A stretch of 64,000 nucleotides of DNA. Origin: Treponema sp. (GTDB lineage: Bacteria > Spirochaetota > Spirochaetia > Treponematales > Treponemataceae). The stretch spans positions 1 through 64,000 of the forward strand of contig JAFLSN010000010.1 of the NCBI GenBank assembly GCA_022510905.1, in the 5' to 3' direction. Made by a program: the position numbers and the translations under genes. Below, one piece after another: positions 1 through 7,442 of this stretch (position 1 is the stretch's first letter; every line of letters begins with the position of its first letter). The notes beneath the pieces were generated by a model, which made no database searches, was not told the origin of the DNA, and saw nothing but the letters and a program-made list of their open reading frames with translations.

Positions 1-1
1 T

Positions 2-127
2 GCGCAGGACATCATCGGCAAATACAATGCGGCGTTCCCCACTTTCTGCGGATTTTCCTGCTACGGCGAGCAGAACGGGCGCGCGCACTGCAATCAGACG
101 CTGGTGTCGGTTGTAATCGGAGAATAA
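2..127 (+). CDS. FIST-domain sensor protein, C-terminal end (5' truncated by window)
   Basis: The window opens inside a reading frame that runs 41 codons to a TAA one base before the next gene. The tail contains [10 protein letters not shown] followed by [13 protein letters not shown], which resembles the end of FIST_C domains (a small-ligand sensory module that usually ends with a YGE element and an NQT-like strand). The next gene starts one base after this stop and encodes a soluble methyl-accepting signalling domain, so the two probably form a sensor and signaller pair translated from one message. Only the last 41 residues are visible, so the assignment rests on this short motif and on the neighbour. 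Confidence 0.6.
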   Translation, partial: AQDIIGKYNAAFPTFCGFSCYGEQNGRAHCNQTLVSVVIGE

Positions 128-128
128 A

Positions 129-1007
129 ATGGAATCACTTGACCTTGTAAAAAGCGGCATTGAAATATCGCAGATTCTTATCACCTATTTGGCAAAAGAC
201 GCAATGGGCGCAGAGTTTCTGAAAAATTATCTGACAAGCCAAAGCTCGCAGGCGGAGGCGGTACACGGCCAGCAGGCTGCGCTGCAAAAGCTCATTGAAA
301 GCAGCGCGGTCATTGACGAGGAGACAAAGAGCATCGCGACAAAGGCACTGCAGAACAATGAGCGGCTTTCCATCATTTTTTCTGCGGTTGAGTCGTTGCG
401 GGAATCAGTGGACCGCATTGAAAAGGAATACAAAGAGTACAACGAACAGTTCAAGACGCTCATTTCGCAGACAAATGAAATCAACGCGCTGGTAGATTCA
501 ATCAAGGACATTTCTGCGCAGACAAATCTGCTCTCATTCAATGCTTCGATAGAGGCCGCCCGCGCCGGGGTTGCAGGCAAAGGCTTCCGCATCATTGCCA
601 ACGAAGTAAAGAAATTGTCCGACGACACAAACAAAACCTCAGAAACAATCAAGCACAAAGTGACTGATTTGGTGAAATCGATTGGGAATCTGGAGAGGGC
701 TACAAAGGACAATTCGGCAGCCCTGTCGCGCCTGAACGACGAGACGGGAACCACACTGGAAAACTTTGACAAGGTGCGCGCCATCAACTCCGAGAACAAC
801 AGCAACGTCGGACAGGTGAGCAATTATGTTAAAGAAAACATTAACGACATCAAAAACATGATTCAGGTTGTTGAGTCCGTTGACAAGGCAAACCAGACGA
901 TGCTGGCGCAGTTCGCGAAAAGCGCATCCGAGAACGAGATGCTTTTCAATGATTTGTACTCGTTCGCATACGAAATCAAGGCTTTGTTTGAGGATTTGCA
1001 AAAATAA
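129..1007 (+). CDS. Soluble methyl-accepting chemotaxis-type signalling protein
   Basis: 292 residues without any hydrophobic segment, so it should be cytoplasmic. Residues about 60-115 are heptad-like coiled coil. The conserved hairpin tip lies at about 127-165 with [17 protein letters not shown] followed by [14 protein letters not shown], the signature of the MCP signalling domain that contacts CheA and CheW. The rest is helical and polar. The protein is shorter than transmembrane MCPs and lacks its own sensor domain, which fits a role as output partner of the FIST protein encoded immediately upstream (one base between stop and start). The substrate sensed is unknown. Chemotaxis signalling is family knowledge; the FIST partnership is inferred from gene order. 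Confidence 0.85.
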   Translation: MESLDLVKSGIEISQILITYLAKDAMGAEFLKNYLTSQSSQAEAVHGQQAALQKLIESSAVIDEETKSIATKALQNNERLSIIFSAVESLRESVDRIEKEYKEYNEQFKTLISQTNEINALVDSIKDISAQTNLLSFNASIEAARAGVAGKGFRIIANEVKKLSDDTNKTSETIKHKVTDLVKSIGNLERATKDNSAALSRLNDETGTTLENFDKVRAINSENNSNVGQVSNYVKENINDIKNMIQVVESVDKANQTMLAQFAKSASENEMLFNDLYSFAYEIKALFEDLQK

Positions 1008-1262
1008 AAAATATCAGAACCAAAGGATTTTTACGCAGAACCGATTTTGCAAAACTGATTTCAATCAGACAACAAGCGGCATTTGTTGCGGAAAAGACAT
1101 TTCGGTGAGATTCAACGTACAGCTGCTGCATGGAAGACATGCTGGCAGCATGCGTAAAATTGGCCAATCAACAAAAGCGTAAGCTGAATAATTTCAAGCT
1201 GTGAAAAAATCCGAATCGGTTTTTACCAAGTTTTGGCAATGAAATTTTTCAGCTTTGTATTA

Positions 1263-1590
1263 TGATTCGTGCGAAAAGGGTACATACCGTGCCTCTGCGA
1301 AGCCGATCCTTGGCTCGAAGCCTTGCTGCAAATAAAGGCGAAATGAACGTGTAAAATCAGCGTCGAAATATCGCCACTGATTTTAACTTCGAGTTTTTTC
1401 AAAACTCGGTTATTAGCGGCCGTTTCCAGCAATGAAAAAAAATTGACACTTTTTTCATTGCTGGAAATATAAGAAATGTATGCACCCTTGACCGCGCAAC
1501 TTCATAAGAACAACACACTCAGCAAAGTCTAAAGGTTTCTTTATCACTACCCGGTCATCAAATTCAAGAAAATCATACCACCCTTCACAG
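1263..1590 (+). repeat. Dispersed repeat, full-length copy R1
   Basis: First of twelve copies of an intergenic repeat in this window. It starts TGATTCGTGCG followed by the GGGTACATACC block, continues through a middle section, and ends with a block containing CATAAGAACAACACACTC and AATCATACC. It shares almost its whole length with the copy at 41832-42165. The middle holds a 16-bp perfect inverted repeat (1424-1439 and 1451-1466) with an 11-base loop. It fills most of the gap between the chemotaxis gene and the pseudouridine synthase gene; no gene is seen in 1008-1677. Confidence 0.85.
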
Positions 1591-1677
1591 AGTAGAGCTT
1601 TGATTTTGCGTTGAAATGTGTTTACTTACCGTAATGCAAAAAATGCATTGCTTGTGGTATTTGCATTTGTGAATGTT

Positions 1678-2619
1678 TTATAAAAACTCCAGAGGAAGTG
1701 GAGCCTGCACAGTGAGCGACCTACCTGTCCGTGGATGCAAAAACGAGAGCTTCCATGCGTGAAGCATGACTCTGCCGTTTGCGCTTGCAAGCCCGGGCGG
1801 GCCGCCGTACTGCGTGTCGCCAACAATCGGAAGGCCCGCAAGCGAAAGGTGCACACGTATCTGGTGGGTCCGCCCCGTGTATGGCATGGCCTCAACAAGT
1901 ACGAACTTGCTCTGGCGCTCCACGATAACCATATCGGTGCGTGCCTCCTGTCCACCGCGATCCACTGGCAATGCTCCCATCTTGCACGGGGCGCTTTTAG
2001 GACTGATTCTGCCAATCGGCTGGTTTACACTGAATCGGCATAAAATCTGGCTCTTTGTTGGTTTGCACAGAGCACGGTATGTTTTTTGAATCGTGTGACT
2101 GGCAAACTGTTCATGCATGACGGCGTTCACTTCCCGGGTTTTTGTAAAAAGCAGCACACCGCTTGTTTCTCGGTCAAGCCGATGCATTACGCCGGCATAT
2201 GGAACATGGAGTCTTGCAGGTTCCTTTTTCCACAGGTAATCTTTTACGGCCTGATGCATAGACGCACGCGAAGATACCACCGTAGGCTCTGTCGGAAAGA
2301 ACGCAGGCTTGTCAACTATGATAATATCTGAATCTTCATACAGCACATTAGAGTCGGTTAGTATAAAACTGATGTCGTTCGGTTTCTTCTCAAAAAAGAA
2401 TTTCTCATCATCGATGAACGCCTGGACAGAATCTCCTGCGTTAAGCTGCCATGTCGGGATTCTGCACACAGAACCGTTTATCCGCACACAACCCGCAATT
2501 ATGAGCCGCCGAATTTTGCTGTTTGAAACGACTTTTCCCGGCAGTTCTTTCGGAATCACAGTACGCAAAAAACAGTCAAGCTGGCATGCCGAATCCATAT
2601 GCCACAAACAGTTGAGCAT
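1678..2619 (-). CDS. RluA-family RNA pseudouridine synthase
   Basis: 313 residues. The first 75 or so form an S4-like RNA-binding region (SNSKIRRLIIAGCVRING). The catalytic motif HRLDRETSG lies near residue 147, with the aspartate that attacks uridine. GRTHQIRVHL and GDTQYGGP further on are the other RluA family signatures. Which RNA uridine is modified (23S rRNA or tRNA) cannot be told from sequence. The first ATG is supported by a promoter, TTGCAA-N17-TATGAT, whose -10 box ends five bases before it, so the mRNA should start at or next to the ATG. A second in-frame ATG at codon 8 is the alternative start. It is monocistronic, with repeats and intergenic sequence on both sides. Confidence 0.9.
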   Translation of the reverse strand: MLNCLWHMDSACQLDCFLRTVIPKELPGKVVSNSKIRRLIIAGCVRINGSVCRIPTWQLNAGDSVQAFIDDEKFFFEKKPNDISFILTDSNVLYEDSDIIIVDKPAFFPTEPTVVSSRASMHQAVKDYLWKKEPARLHVPYAGVMHRLDRETSGVLLFTKTREVNAVMHEQFASHTIQKTYRALCKPTKSQILCRFSVNQPIGRISPKSAPCKMGALPVDRGGQEARTDMVIVERQSKFVLVEAMPYTGRTHQIRVHLSLAGLPIVGDTQYGGPPGLASANGRVMLHAWKLSFLHPRTGRSLTVQAPLPLEFL

Positions 2620-2624
2620 GCCCC

Positions 2625-2653
2625 ATCATAGCCGCTTGCGAACATTCTTGCAA
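2625..2653 (-). promoter_or_regulatory. Sigma70-type promoter of the pseudouridine synthase gene, leaderless
   Basis: On the minus strand TTGCAA (2648-2653) and TATGAT (2625-2630) are separated by 17 bases. Only GGGGC lies between the -10 box and the ATG, so transcription should begin at the start codon. There is room for no conventional ribosome binding site in such a transcript. Confidence 0.6.
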
Positions 2654-3028
2654 GCAGCAAGTGTTTTGCACTGCATGTAATCTCGTCTTTCATTCCAAAA
2701 ACCAGAATCGAATGGCTTGCTTTTGGAACGGCTTCTGCAAAACGTGTCTTAAGGCCGCAACCGTTCTTTCACTGCCATGAACGTTTTTGATAGCTGTTAT
2801 CCGCAAAGATGTTGCTGTTTTTTTCAGCATGAAAACCAGACTTTCTGTGTATGTGCATACTGCATTTTGTCGAGTCTGAGGATTCGGGCCCAAACTGCGC
2901 TGCCATTTGTGGCAAAATGAATGGCGCACGGCATCAAATTGCATGCCATGCACATTTACAGAAATACAAACATATTCTTTTTTTACATTTTTTGTAACCT
3001 TTGCATGGATTGGTGTTTTAACAAGTGA
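2654..3028. other. Intergenic stretch, no gene recognised
   Basis: About 375 bases between the rluA promoter and a candidate small-RNA promoter. Reading frames on both strands are rich in rare codons and lack recognisable motifs. AT-rich tracts near 2970-3000 could contribute to the downstream promoter. Nothing further is supported. Confidence 0.4.
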
Positions 3029-3168
3029 TTGCCTTGAGCGAAAGCAATATAGGATAATTGCCCATTTTTGCAGTTCTGAGCGCCTGTCTTCACACATCTG
3101 GCAGAACGCATTCTGCATCCTCCTCTCCTTTGGCCTTCCCAGTTCGTCGAACTGGGAAGGTTTTTTAT
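3029..3168 (+). ncRNA. Candidate small RNA with CU-rich anti-Shine-Dalgarno stretch
   Basis: A promoter-like pair TTGCCT (3029-3034) and GATAAT (3053-3058), 18 bases apart, is followed about 110 bases later by a strong intrinsic terminator (3134-3166), with no coding sequence between. The predicted transcript runs from about 3065 to 3167. It contains a small hairpin (GCAGAA/TTCTGC near 3103-3118) and then the unpaired stretch ATCCTCCTCTCCTTT just before the terminator. That stretch is complementary to AGGAGG-type ribosome binding sites, a hallmark of bacterial small RNAs that repress translation. No known RNA family was recognised. The opposite strand reads GGAGAGGAGG before an ATG, but the frame behind it does not look coding. 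Confidence 0.5.
3134..3166 (+). terminator. Rho-independent terminator of the candidate small RNA
   Basis: A 12-bp perfect stem, CCTTCCCAGTTC against GAACTGGGAAGG with a GTC loop (3134-3160), is followed by six T residues on the plus strand. The minus strand has no T run after the hairpin, so it serves plus-strand transcription only. No plus-strand protein gene lies upstream. Confidence 0.85.
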
Positions 3169-3192
3169 CTAAATGAAAGAGAAGTATTTCAC

Positions 3193-3244
3193 AAAAAACT
3201 CGGGCATGAATCCTTCGTGCTAAAAACACAGGCAACAATGCCCG
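3193..3244 (-). terminator. Probable terminator of leuA
   Basis: About ten bases after the leuA stop, CGGGCAT (3238-3244) can pair with ATGCCCG (3201-3207), followed on the minus strand by AG and six T residues. The loop is long (about 30 bases), so this is less certain than the other terminators. Confidence 0.45.
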
Positions 3245-3253
3245 TAGCGTTTG

Positions 3254-4942
3254 CTATTCAATTTGGTTTATGGCGCTTACTACGGCGGCGATACCAGCGC
3301 GGCCGATGTTTGTCGATTTTCCGGCACCCCAGAACTGGTTTCCATGCTCATCGGTAATCTGCACATAAGCGATGGCCGATGTGTTGTTGCCCGTGCCAAC
3401 GCTGTGTTCATGGAATGCCGTAATGCTGAATCGTGGAGCAGGTGTCTGCGAAAGAGCGGCAGAAAAAGCATCTATTGGACCGTTTCCTTTTTCGCCTATG
3501 GCATAGCGCTGTCCTCTCCAAAGCACTACCGCACGGCATGCTGCCTGTTCAGTTGATTCCCCATCGCCACGCCCTTCAAGATGAGTTTCGGCCAAATCAA
3601 CAATCTGAAGATTTCCAGAAGTCGTAAGCCATGTTTTTACAAACAGGTCGTAGATTTCCGATGGCTTCAGTTCTCGCTGAGCTTTGTCGGCGGCAGTTTT
3701 GACCACAGCCCCCAGCGCTGGGTGCATGGCCTTGGGAAGTACAATGCCGTAGTCCTGTTCCAGAACGAATGCCGCTCCACCTTTTCCGCTTTGGCTGTTT
3801 ATCCTGATGATACCCTCGTACTGACGGCCAATGTCGTGCGGGTCAATCAGCAGATATGGAACATCCCAGACCGCGTTGCGATCCATGCAGGCCCGGGCCG
3901 CCATTCCTTTTCGTATTGCATCTTGATGGCTTCCACTGAATGCGGTAAAAACCAGTTCTCCCACATATGGTGTGCGCGGCGGAATTTCCATGCCTGTAAA
4001 CAGTTTGTATTGTTCGCCGATATGCATTATGTTGTGCAAATCAAGCTGCGGGTCAATTCCCTGGCTGAACATGTTGAGCGCCACATTCACCACATCGAGA
4101 TTTCCGGTGCGTTCTCCGTTTCCGAACAGGCAGCCTTCAACACGGTCTGCGCCCGCCAAAAGCCCAAGTTCGCAGGAAGCAACTCCTTCGCCACGGTCGT
4201 TGTGGCAGTGTGTGCTCACAATCACAGAATCACGATTTGAAATATGGGTGCAGAAATATTCGATTTGGTCGGCATACACATTGGGCGTGGCACATTCAAC
4301 TGTGGTAGGCAGATTCAGAATGATTTTGTCCCGAGGGGAACAGCCCCATTCATTTTTAACGGCCTCGCAGATTTCAACTGCATAGTCTATTTCCGTCATG
4401 GAAAAACTTTCCGGCGAATATTCAAGACGAATGTGCTTTCGGTCTTCGGCTGAAAGGCAGCTTTTTATGCACCGAACGCCGTCAAGCGCAATCTGTGTGA
4501 TTTCTTCTTTTGACTTGTTGAACGTGTATTTGCGCTGGGCAGGGGAAGTTGAATTGTAGATGTGGAAAATCACATTCTGCGCGCCTTTGATGCAGTCCAT
4601 CGTTTTTCGCACCAATGCTTCGCGGGCCTGGCACAATACCTGAATGCTCACATCATCTGGAATGCGCTGTTCGTCGATGAGCCGCCTGATGAATTCATAC
4701 TCCGTGTCGCTTGCTGCCGGAAAACCGATTTCGATTTCCTTGAAGCCGATTTTTACAAGAAGGTCAAAAAAAGCAAGTTTAGTGTCTATGCCCATTGGAT
4801 TTACGAGGGCCTGGTTTCCGTCTCTCAAATCCACCGAGCACCAGATTGGTGCTTTTGTGATCCGTTGGGACGGCCACTTGCGGTTTGCAATCGGAATGTC
4901 GGCGATCGGCTGATATTTTCCGTGGGGATTCATGCTTGTCAT
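3254..4942 (-). CDS. leuA: 2-isopropylmalate synthase
   Basis: 562 residues. The enzyme condenses acetyl-CoA with 2-oxoisovalerate, the first committed step of leucine synthesis. The TIM-barrel catalytic domain shows DLRDGNQALVNPMG near residue 38 and THCHNDRGEG near 243, whose histidines and asparagine bind the divalent metal. The region after about residue 430 looks like the LeuA_dimer allosteric domain that binds leucine. The layout matches the long LeuA class found in actinobacteria and fungi rather than the approximately 510-residue enterobacterial class. The ATG at 4942 follows AAGGAG at good spacing; an in-frame TTG two codons upstream lies against that site and is unlikely. No other leu gene is adjacent. 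A leader peptide and terminator upstream predict leucine-responsive attenuation. Confidence 0.95.
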   Translation of the reverse strand: MTSMNPHGKYQPIADIPIANRKWPSQRITKAPIWCSVDLRDGNQALVNPMGIDTKLAFFDLLVKIGFKEIEIGFPAASDTEYEFIRRLIDEQRIPDDVSIQVLCQAREALVRKTMDCIKGAQNVIFHIYNSTSPAQRKYTFNKSKEEITQIALDGVRCIKSCLSAEDRKHIRLEYSPESFSMTEIDYAVEICEAVKNEWGCSPRDKIILNLPTTVECATPNVYADQIEYFCTHISNRDSVIVSTHCHNDRGEGVASCELGLLAGADRVEGCLFGNGERTGNLDVVNVALNMFSQGIDPQLDLHNIMHIGEQYKLFTGMEIPPRTPYVGELVFTAFSGSHQDAIRKGMAARACMDRNAVWDVPYLLIDPHDIGRQYEGIIRINSQSGKGGAAFVLEQDYGIVLPKAMHPALGAVVKTAADKAQRELKPSEIYDLFVKTWLTTSGNLQIVDLAETHLEGRGDGESTEQAACRAVVLWRGQRYAIGEKGNGPIDAFSAALSQTPAPRFSITAFHEHSVGTGNNTSAIAYVQITDEHGNQFWGAGKSTNIGRAGIAAVVSAINQIE

Positions 4943-5010
4943 GGTCAACTCCTTTTGCTCCGTTGCAGGGGCAGGTTTTTACCGGCGGCGGGAATTTGCG
5001 CGGGCTGCCA

Positions 5011-5042
5011 ATAAAAAAAGCCTGCTGCGTTCTGCAACAGGC
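5011..5042 (-). terminator. Attenuator terminator in the leuA leader
   Basis: On the minus strand GCCTGTTGC (5034-5042) pairs over nine positions, one of them G-U, with GCAGCAGGC (5020-5028) around a five-base loop. A T-rich tail follows (5011-5019). It lies between the leader peptide and leuA, the usual place for an attenuator. The two Ala codons near the end of the leader (GCTGCTG) are complementary to part of the 3' arm and could form the competing antiterminator. Confidence 0.8.
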
Positions 5043-5088
5043 CTGTCAGTGTTCTTGTACAATTCCTCATACCCTACTACAGCACCGT

Positions 5089-5142
5089 TCATTCAGCAGC
5101 AAATCGAGAAGATAAAAGTAGTAGAAGTTCAAGAAATTTCAT
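5089..5142 (-). CDS. Leucine leader peptide for leuA attenuation
   Basis: A 17-residue peptide, MKFLELLLLLSSRFAAE, with six leucines at positions 4 and 6-10 encoded by CTT, CTT, CTA, CTA, CTT and TTA. It ends about 46 bases before an intrinsic terminator and about 150 bases before leuA. This is the classical arrangement of ribosome-mediated attenuation: scarcity of charged tRNA-Leu stalls the ribosome in the leucine run and favours an antiterminator. The promoter TTGACA-N17-TATGTT ends six bases before the ATG, so the predicted transcript begins exactly at the start codon and has no ribosome binding site. The peptide, terminator and promoter are seen directly; the mechanism is inferred from the known leu and trp systems. 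Confidence 0.75.
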   Translation of the reverse strand: MKFLELLLLLSSRFAAE

Positions 5143-5148
5143 GTCAAC

Positions 5149-5177
5149 AACATAGTGAATAAAACCAGAATTGTCAA
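5149..5177 (-). promoter_or_regulatory. Promoter of the leu leader and leuA
   Basis: TTGACA (5172-5177) and TATGTT (5149-5154) are 17 bases apart, a near-consensus sigma70-type promoter. Six bases, GTTGAC, separate the -10 box from the leader peptide ATG, placing the expected start point on its A. Confidence 0.75.
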
Positions 5178-5512
5178 GCGCCATGCGCACAGGTTTCTGC
5201 GACAAACATCAAACTTCTTTACTGCAACGGACTTGTAATTTTACGGCATCGGTTTATGTGGAATTGGGTCAAGCATTTTTGTAAAGTTTTTTTAGTGCTG
5301 AAATCGTCAATTTGCCAGCAGAGCGCTCACAGAGATTACAGTTGAACGATTCTGCATTCGTGCAGAAAACCAAGGTGAATGTTTGCTTGCTGTTCAGAGT
5401 CAAACATCGCTGTGTAAAATAACATGTTTTGCTTTGCAAGGAAAGAACGCATCCCCGCCACCTGGCTGAACCTGCACCACGAGATGGACAAAGCAAATGG
5501 AACGATGGTGTT
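5178..5512. other. Intergenic stretch, nothing recognised
   Basis: About 335 bases between the leu promoter and the 3' end of the export operon. No convincing gene, terminator or repeat copy is visible, although both flanking transcription units are on the minus strand. Confidence 0.4.
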
Positions 5513-6706
5513 TCATTCACCCGAAAGCGCGGAAACAGGATCGAGTTTTGCGGCGCGAAAAGCTGGACTCAATCCAAAAAAAATCCCCACAAAAACCGAA
5601 AATAAAAACGCAATCGCGCAAGATGAAGCGCTGACTACAGGCGTAAGCGAGCGAACATATTCAACCGCAAGACTGATTCCGACTCCGAGCGCAATGCCTG
5701 CAAGCCCTCCCATCACGGTGATGGAGGCCGATTCAACCAAAAACTGCTGGCCAATCACTGCCGGACTTGCCCCGAGCGCCTTTCTGATTCCGATTTCCTG
5801 CTTGCGTTCAGTAACGGTTACAATCATGATGTTCATTATGCCGATACCGCCCACAAAAAGCGAAATAGCCGCGATTGCCGAAAGCATAAAACTCAGCGTA
5901 CCCATCGCCTGCCTCATCTGGTTTATCATGCTCTGCATCGACGTGACGTTTACCGACCCTTCCGTTCCCGAAAGCGAAAGGCAGTATTGTGAAATCACGT
6001 TGACCAGTGCGCTTGCTTTTGATGCTGACACAGCCTGTACCATCACCGTTGATGCCGCCGGGTTGGGTGAAATTTTCTTTGCGTAGAATCCACGCGGCAC
6101 GAACATGCTGCTTGTGCTTGACTCCATGCCAGAGGATTGCTCTTTTAAAACGCCAATAACTTCAAAACGGAACGGTACCTTGCTGGTCAACAGGAGCACG
6201 TGCTTTCCAAGCGCCTGTCCGTCGGGAAAGAGCGATGAAGCCACTTCGCTTCCAAGGATGATTTTTTGAGTGCCCTGCACATCGTCAGTTACTGAAAAGA
6301 ACGAACCAGTGTCGAGCGCCATGCCGTACATTTCAAGATAACCGGTTTCCACTGCCGTGCACGAAGCGTTTACGCTTGTTTCTCCATACGAAACTGTTGC
6401 AGAAAGAGAGTTTTTGTACCATACCCGCTGAATGTCTGGCACCGCGCCAAAAAGTCCTTCGCGAAAAGATTCGTCAAACGTGATTGTCACTGCATCGCGG
6501 TTGCGGCGCATAAAACCGGTGTTTATGCTCACCACGTCAAGGCCGGCGGTGCCGAACGTTTCCTGAATTTTCTGGGTGGAACTTTTTCCCATGCTCATGA
6601 TTACAATCACGGATGCCACGCCGATGATAATTCCCAAAAGAGAAAGCAGCGTGCGCAGTTTGTTCCTCTTGAAATTTTGCATTGCGTTGATAAAATCCTC
6701 AAGCAT
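5513..6706 (-). CDS. MacB-like ABC transporter permease
   Basis: About 397 residues. A first membrane segment (LRTLLSLLGIIIGVASVIVI, about residues 17-36) is followed by a large extracytoplasmic MacB_PCD-type domain, then three C-terminal membrane segments of the FtsX fold, with the motif GIGIMNIMIVTVTERKQEIG typical of MacB and LolC type permeases. The ATG at 6706 is chosen because GGAGG lies seven bases upstream; the longer open frame to 6748 has no such site. It overlaps the end of the ATPase gene by eight bases. With the ATPase, membrane fusion protein and TolC-like protein upstream it completes a tripartite exporter. The substrate (peptide, lipid or drug) is not evident. Confidence 0.9.
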   Translation of the reverse strand: MLEDFINAMQNFKRNKLRTLLSLLGIIIGVASVIVIMSMGKSSTQKIQETFGTAGLDVVSINTGFMRRNRDAVTITFDESFREGLFGAVPDIQRVWYKNSLSATVSYGETSVNASCTAVETGYLEMYGMALDTGSFFSVTDDVQGTQKIILGSEVASSLFPDGQALGKHVLLLTSKVPFRFEVIGVLKEQSSGMESSTSSMFVPRGFYAKKISPNPAASTVMVQAVSASKASALVNVISQYCLSLSGTEGSVNVTSMQSMINQMRQAMGTLSFMLSAIAAISLFVGGIGIMNIMIVTVTERKQEIGIRKALGASPAVIGQQFLVESASITVMGGLAGIALGVGISLAVEYVRSLTPVVSASSCAIAFLFSVFVGIFFGLSPAFRAAKLDPVSALSGE

Positions 6707-7442
6707 CGTTTGCCTCCGATGTTTTGGCGGCAGAAAATGTTTCATCAAGGGAACACGGCTCCTGCATTTGGTCAGACTGAATCAGCCCGTCCAAGATTCT
6801 GATGCACCGGCGGGAGCTTCTGCCAATCTTGGGGTCGTGTGTTACGATTACCACTGTGGTACCGCCCGCATTTATTTCGCCAAACAGACGCATCACGGAT
6901 TTGCCTGTTTCGCTGTCAAGAGCACCAGTAGGTTCGTCTGCAAGAATGATTTTGGGTTGTGTTACCGTTGCACGAGCGATAGCCGCCCGCTGTTTTTGAC
7001 CGCCAGAAAGTTCCCATGGATGGTGGTTCATACGTTCCTCAAGGCCCACTGAGACGAGCGCTTTTGCAGCCCGAACTGCGCGTTCTTTTTTTTCTACGCC
7101 TGCGTACCGGAGGGGCAGCATCACGTTTTCAAGCACTGTCATTGACGGAAGTAAAAAATACTGCTGGAACACAAAGCCCACCGTTTGGTTTCTGAGCACG
7201 GCGAGTTCTTTTTCGTGCATGTCGGCGGTTGCTTTTCCGTTGATTTTGACAACACCTGCGCTGGGGCGGTCAAGGCAACCAATCATGTTCATGCATGTCG
7301 ATTTTCCAGAGCCTGACGGCCCCATGATAGTGACGAATTCGCCTTCTTCGATTGAAAACGAAATGTCACGCAATGCATACACTGATGTTTCTCCCATCTT
7401 GAATACACGTTGCACATGCTCCATGGTAATCACCGATGCCAT
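6699..7442 (-). CDS. MacB/LolD-type ABC transporter ATP-binding protein
   Basis: 247 residues. Walker A is GPSGSGKST at 41-49, the signature motif LSGGQKQRAAIARA lies near 146, and Walker B with DEPTGALDSETG lies near 170, followed by the switch histidine in VIVTHD. This pattern is that of the MacB/LolD/FtsE group, which powers mechanotransmission rather than classical import. Its ATG overlaps the stop of the membrane fusion protein gene by one base (TGATG), and its own end overlaps the permease start, so the genes are translationally coupled. In E. coli MacB the ATPase and permease are fused; here they are separate, as in many anaerobes. Confidence 0.93.
   Translation of the reverse strand: MASVITMEHVQRVFKMGETSVYALRDISFSIEEGEFVTIMGPSGSGKSTCMNMIGCLDRPSAGVVKINGKATADMHEKELAVLRNQTVGFVFQQYFLLPSMTVLENVMLPLRYAGVEKKERAVRAAKALVSVGLEERMNHHPWELSGGQKQRAAIARATVTQPKIILADEPTGALDSETGKSVMRLFGEINAGGTTVVIVTHDPKIGRSSRRCIRILDGLIQSDQMQEPCSLDETFSAAKTSEANDA

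Noticed and set aside
227..823. Minus-strand frame of 198 codons opposite the chemotaxis gene
   Set aside because: It is the antisense of an MCP domain with clear family motifs.
2690..3238. Minus-strand open frame with GGAGAGGAGG before an internal ATG
   Set aside because: The frame lacks coding character and crosses a plus-strand terminator. The purine-rich site is the complement of the small-RNA seed. Kept only as an alternative in the small-RNA entry.
3581..4240. Plus-strand open frame of 219 codons opposite leuA
   Set aside because: It is the antisense of a clear, conserved leuA; no ribosome site, promoter or family motif.
4943..5142. T-box riboswitch before leuA
   Set aside because: No T-box sequence of the AGGGTGG-ACCGCG type; the leucine-codon leader peptide explains the terminator better.
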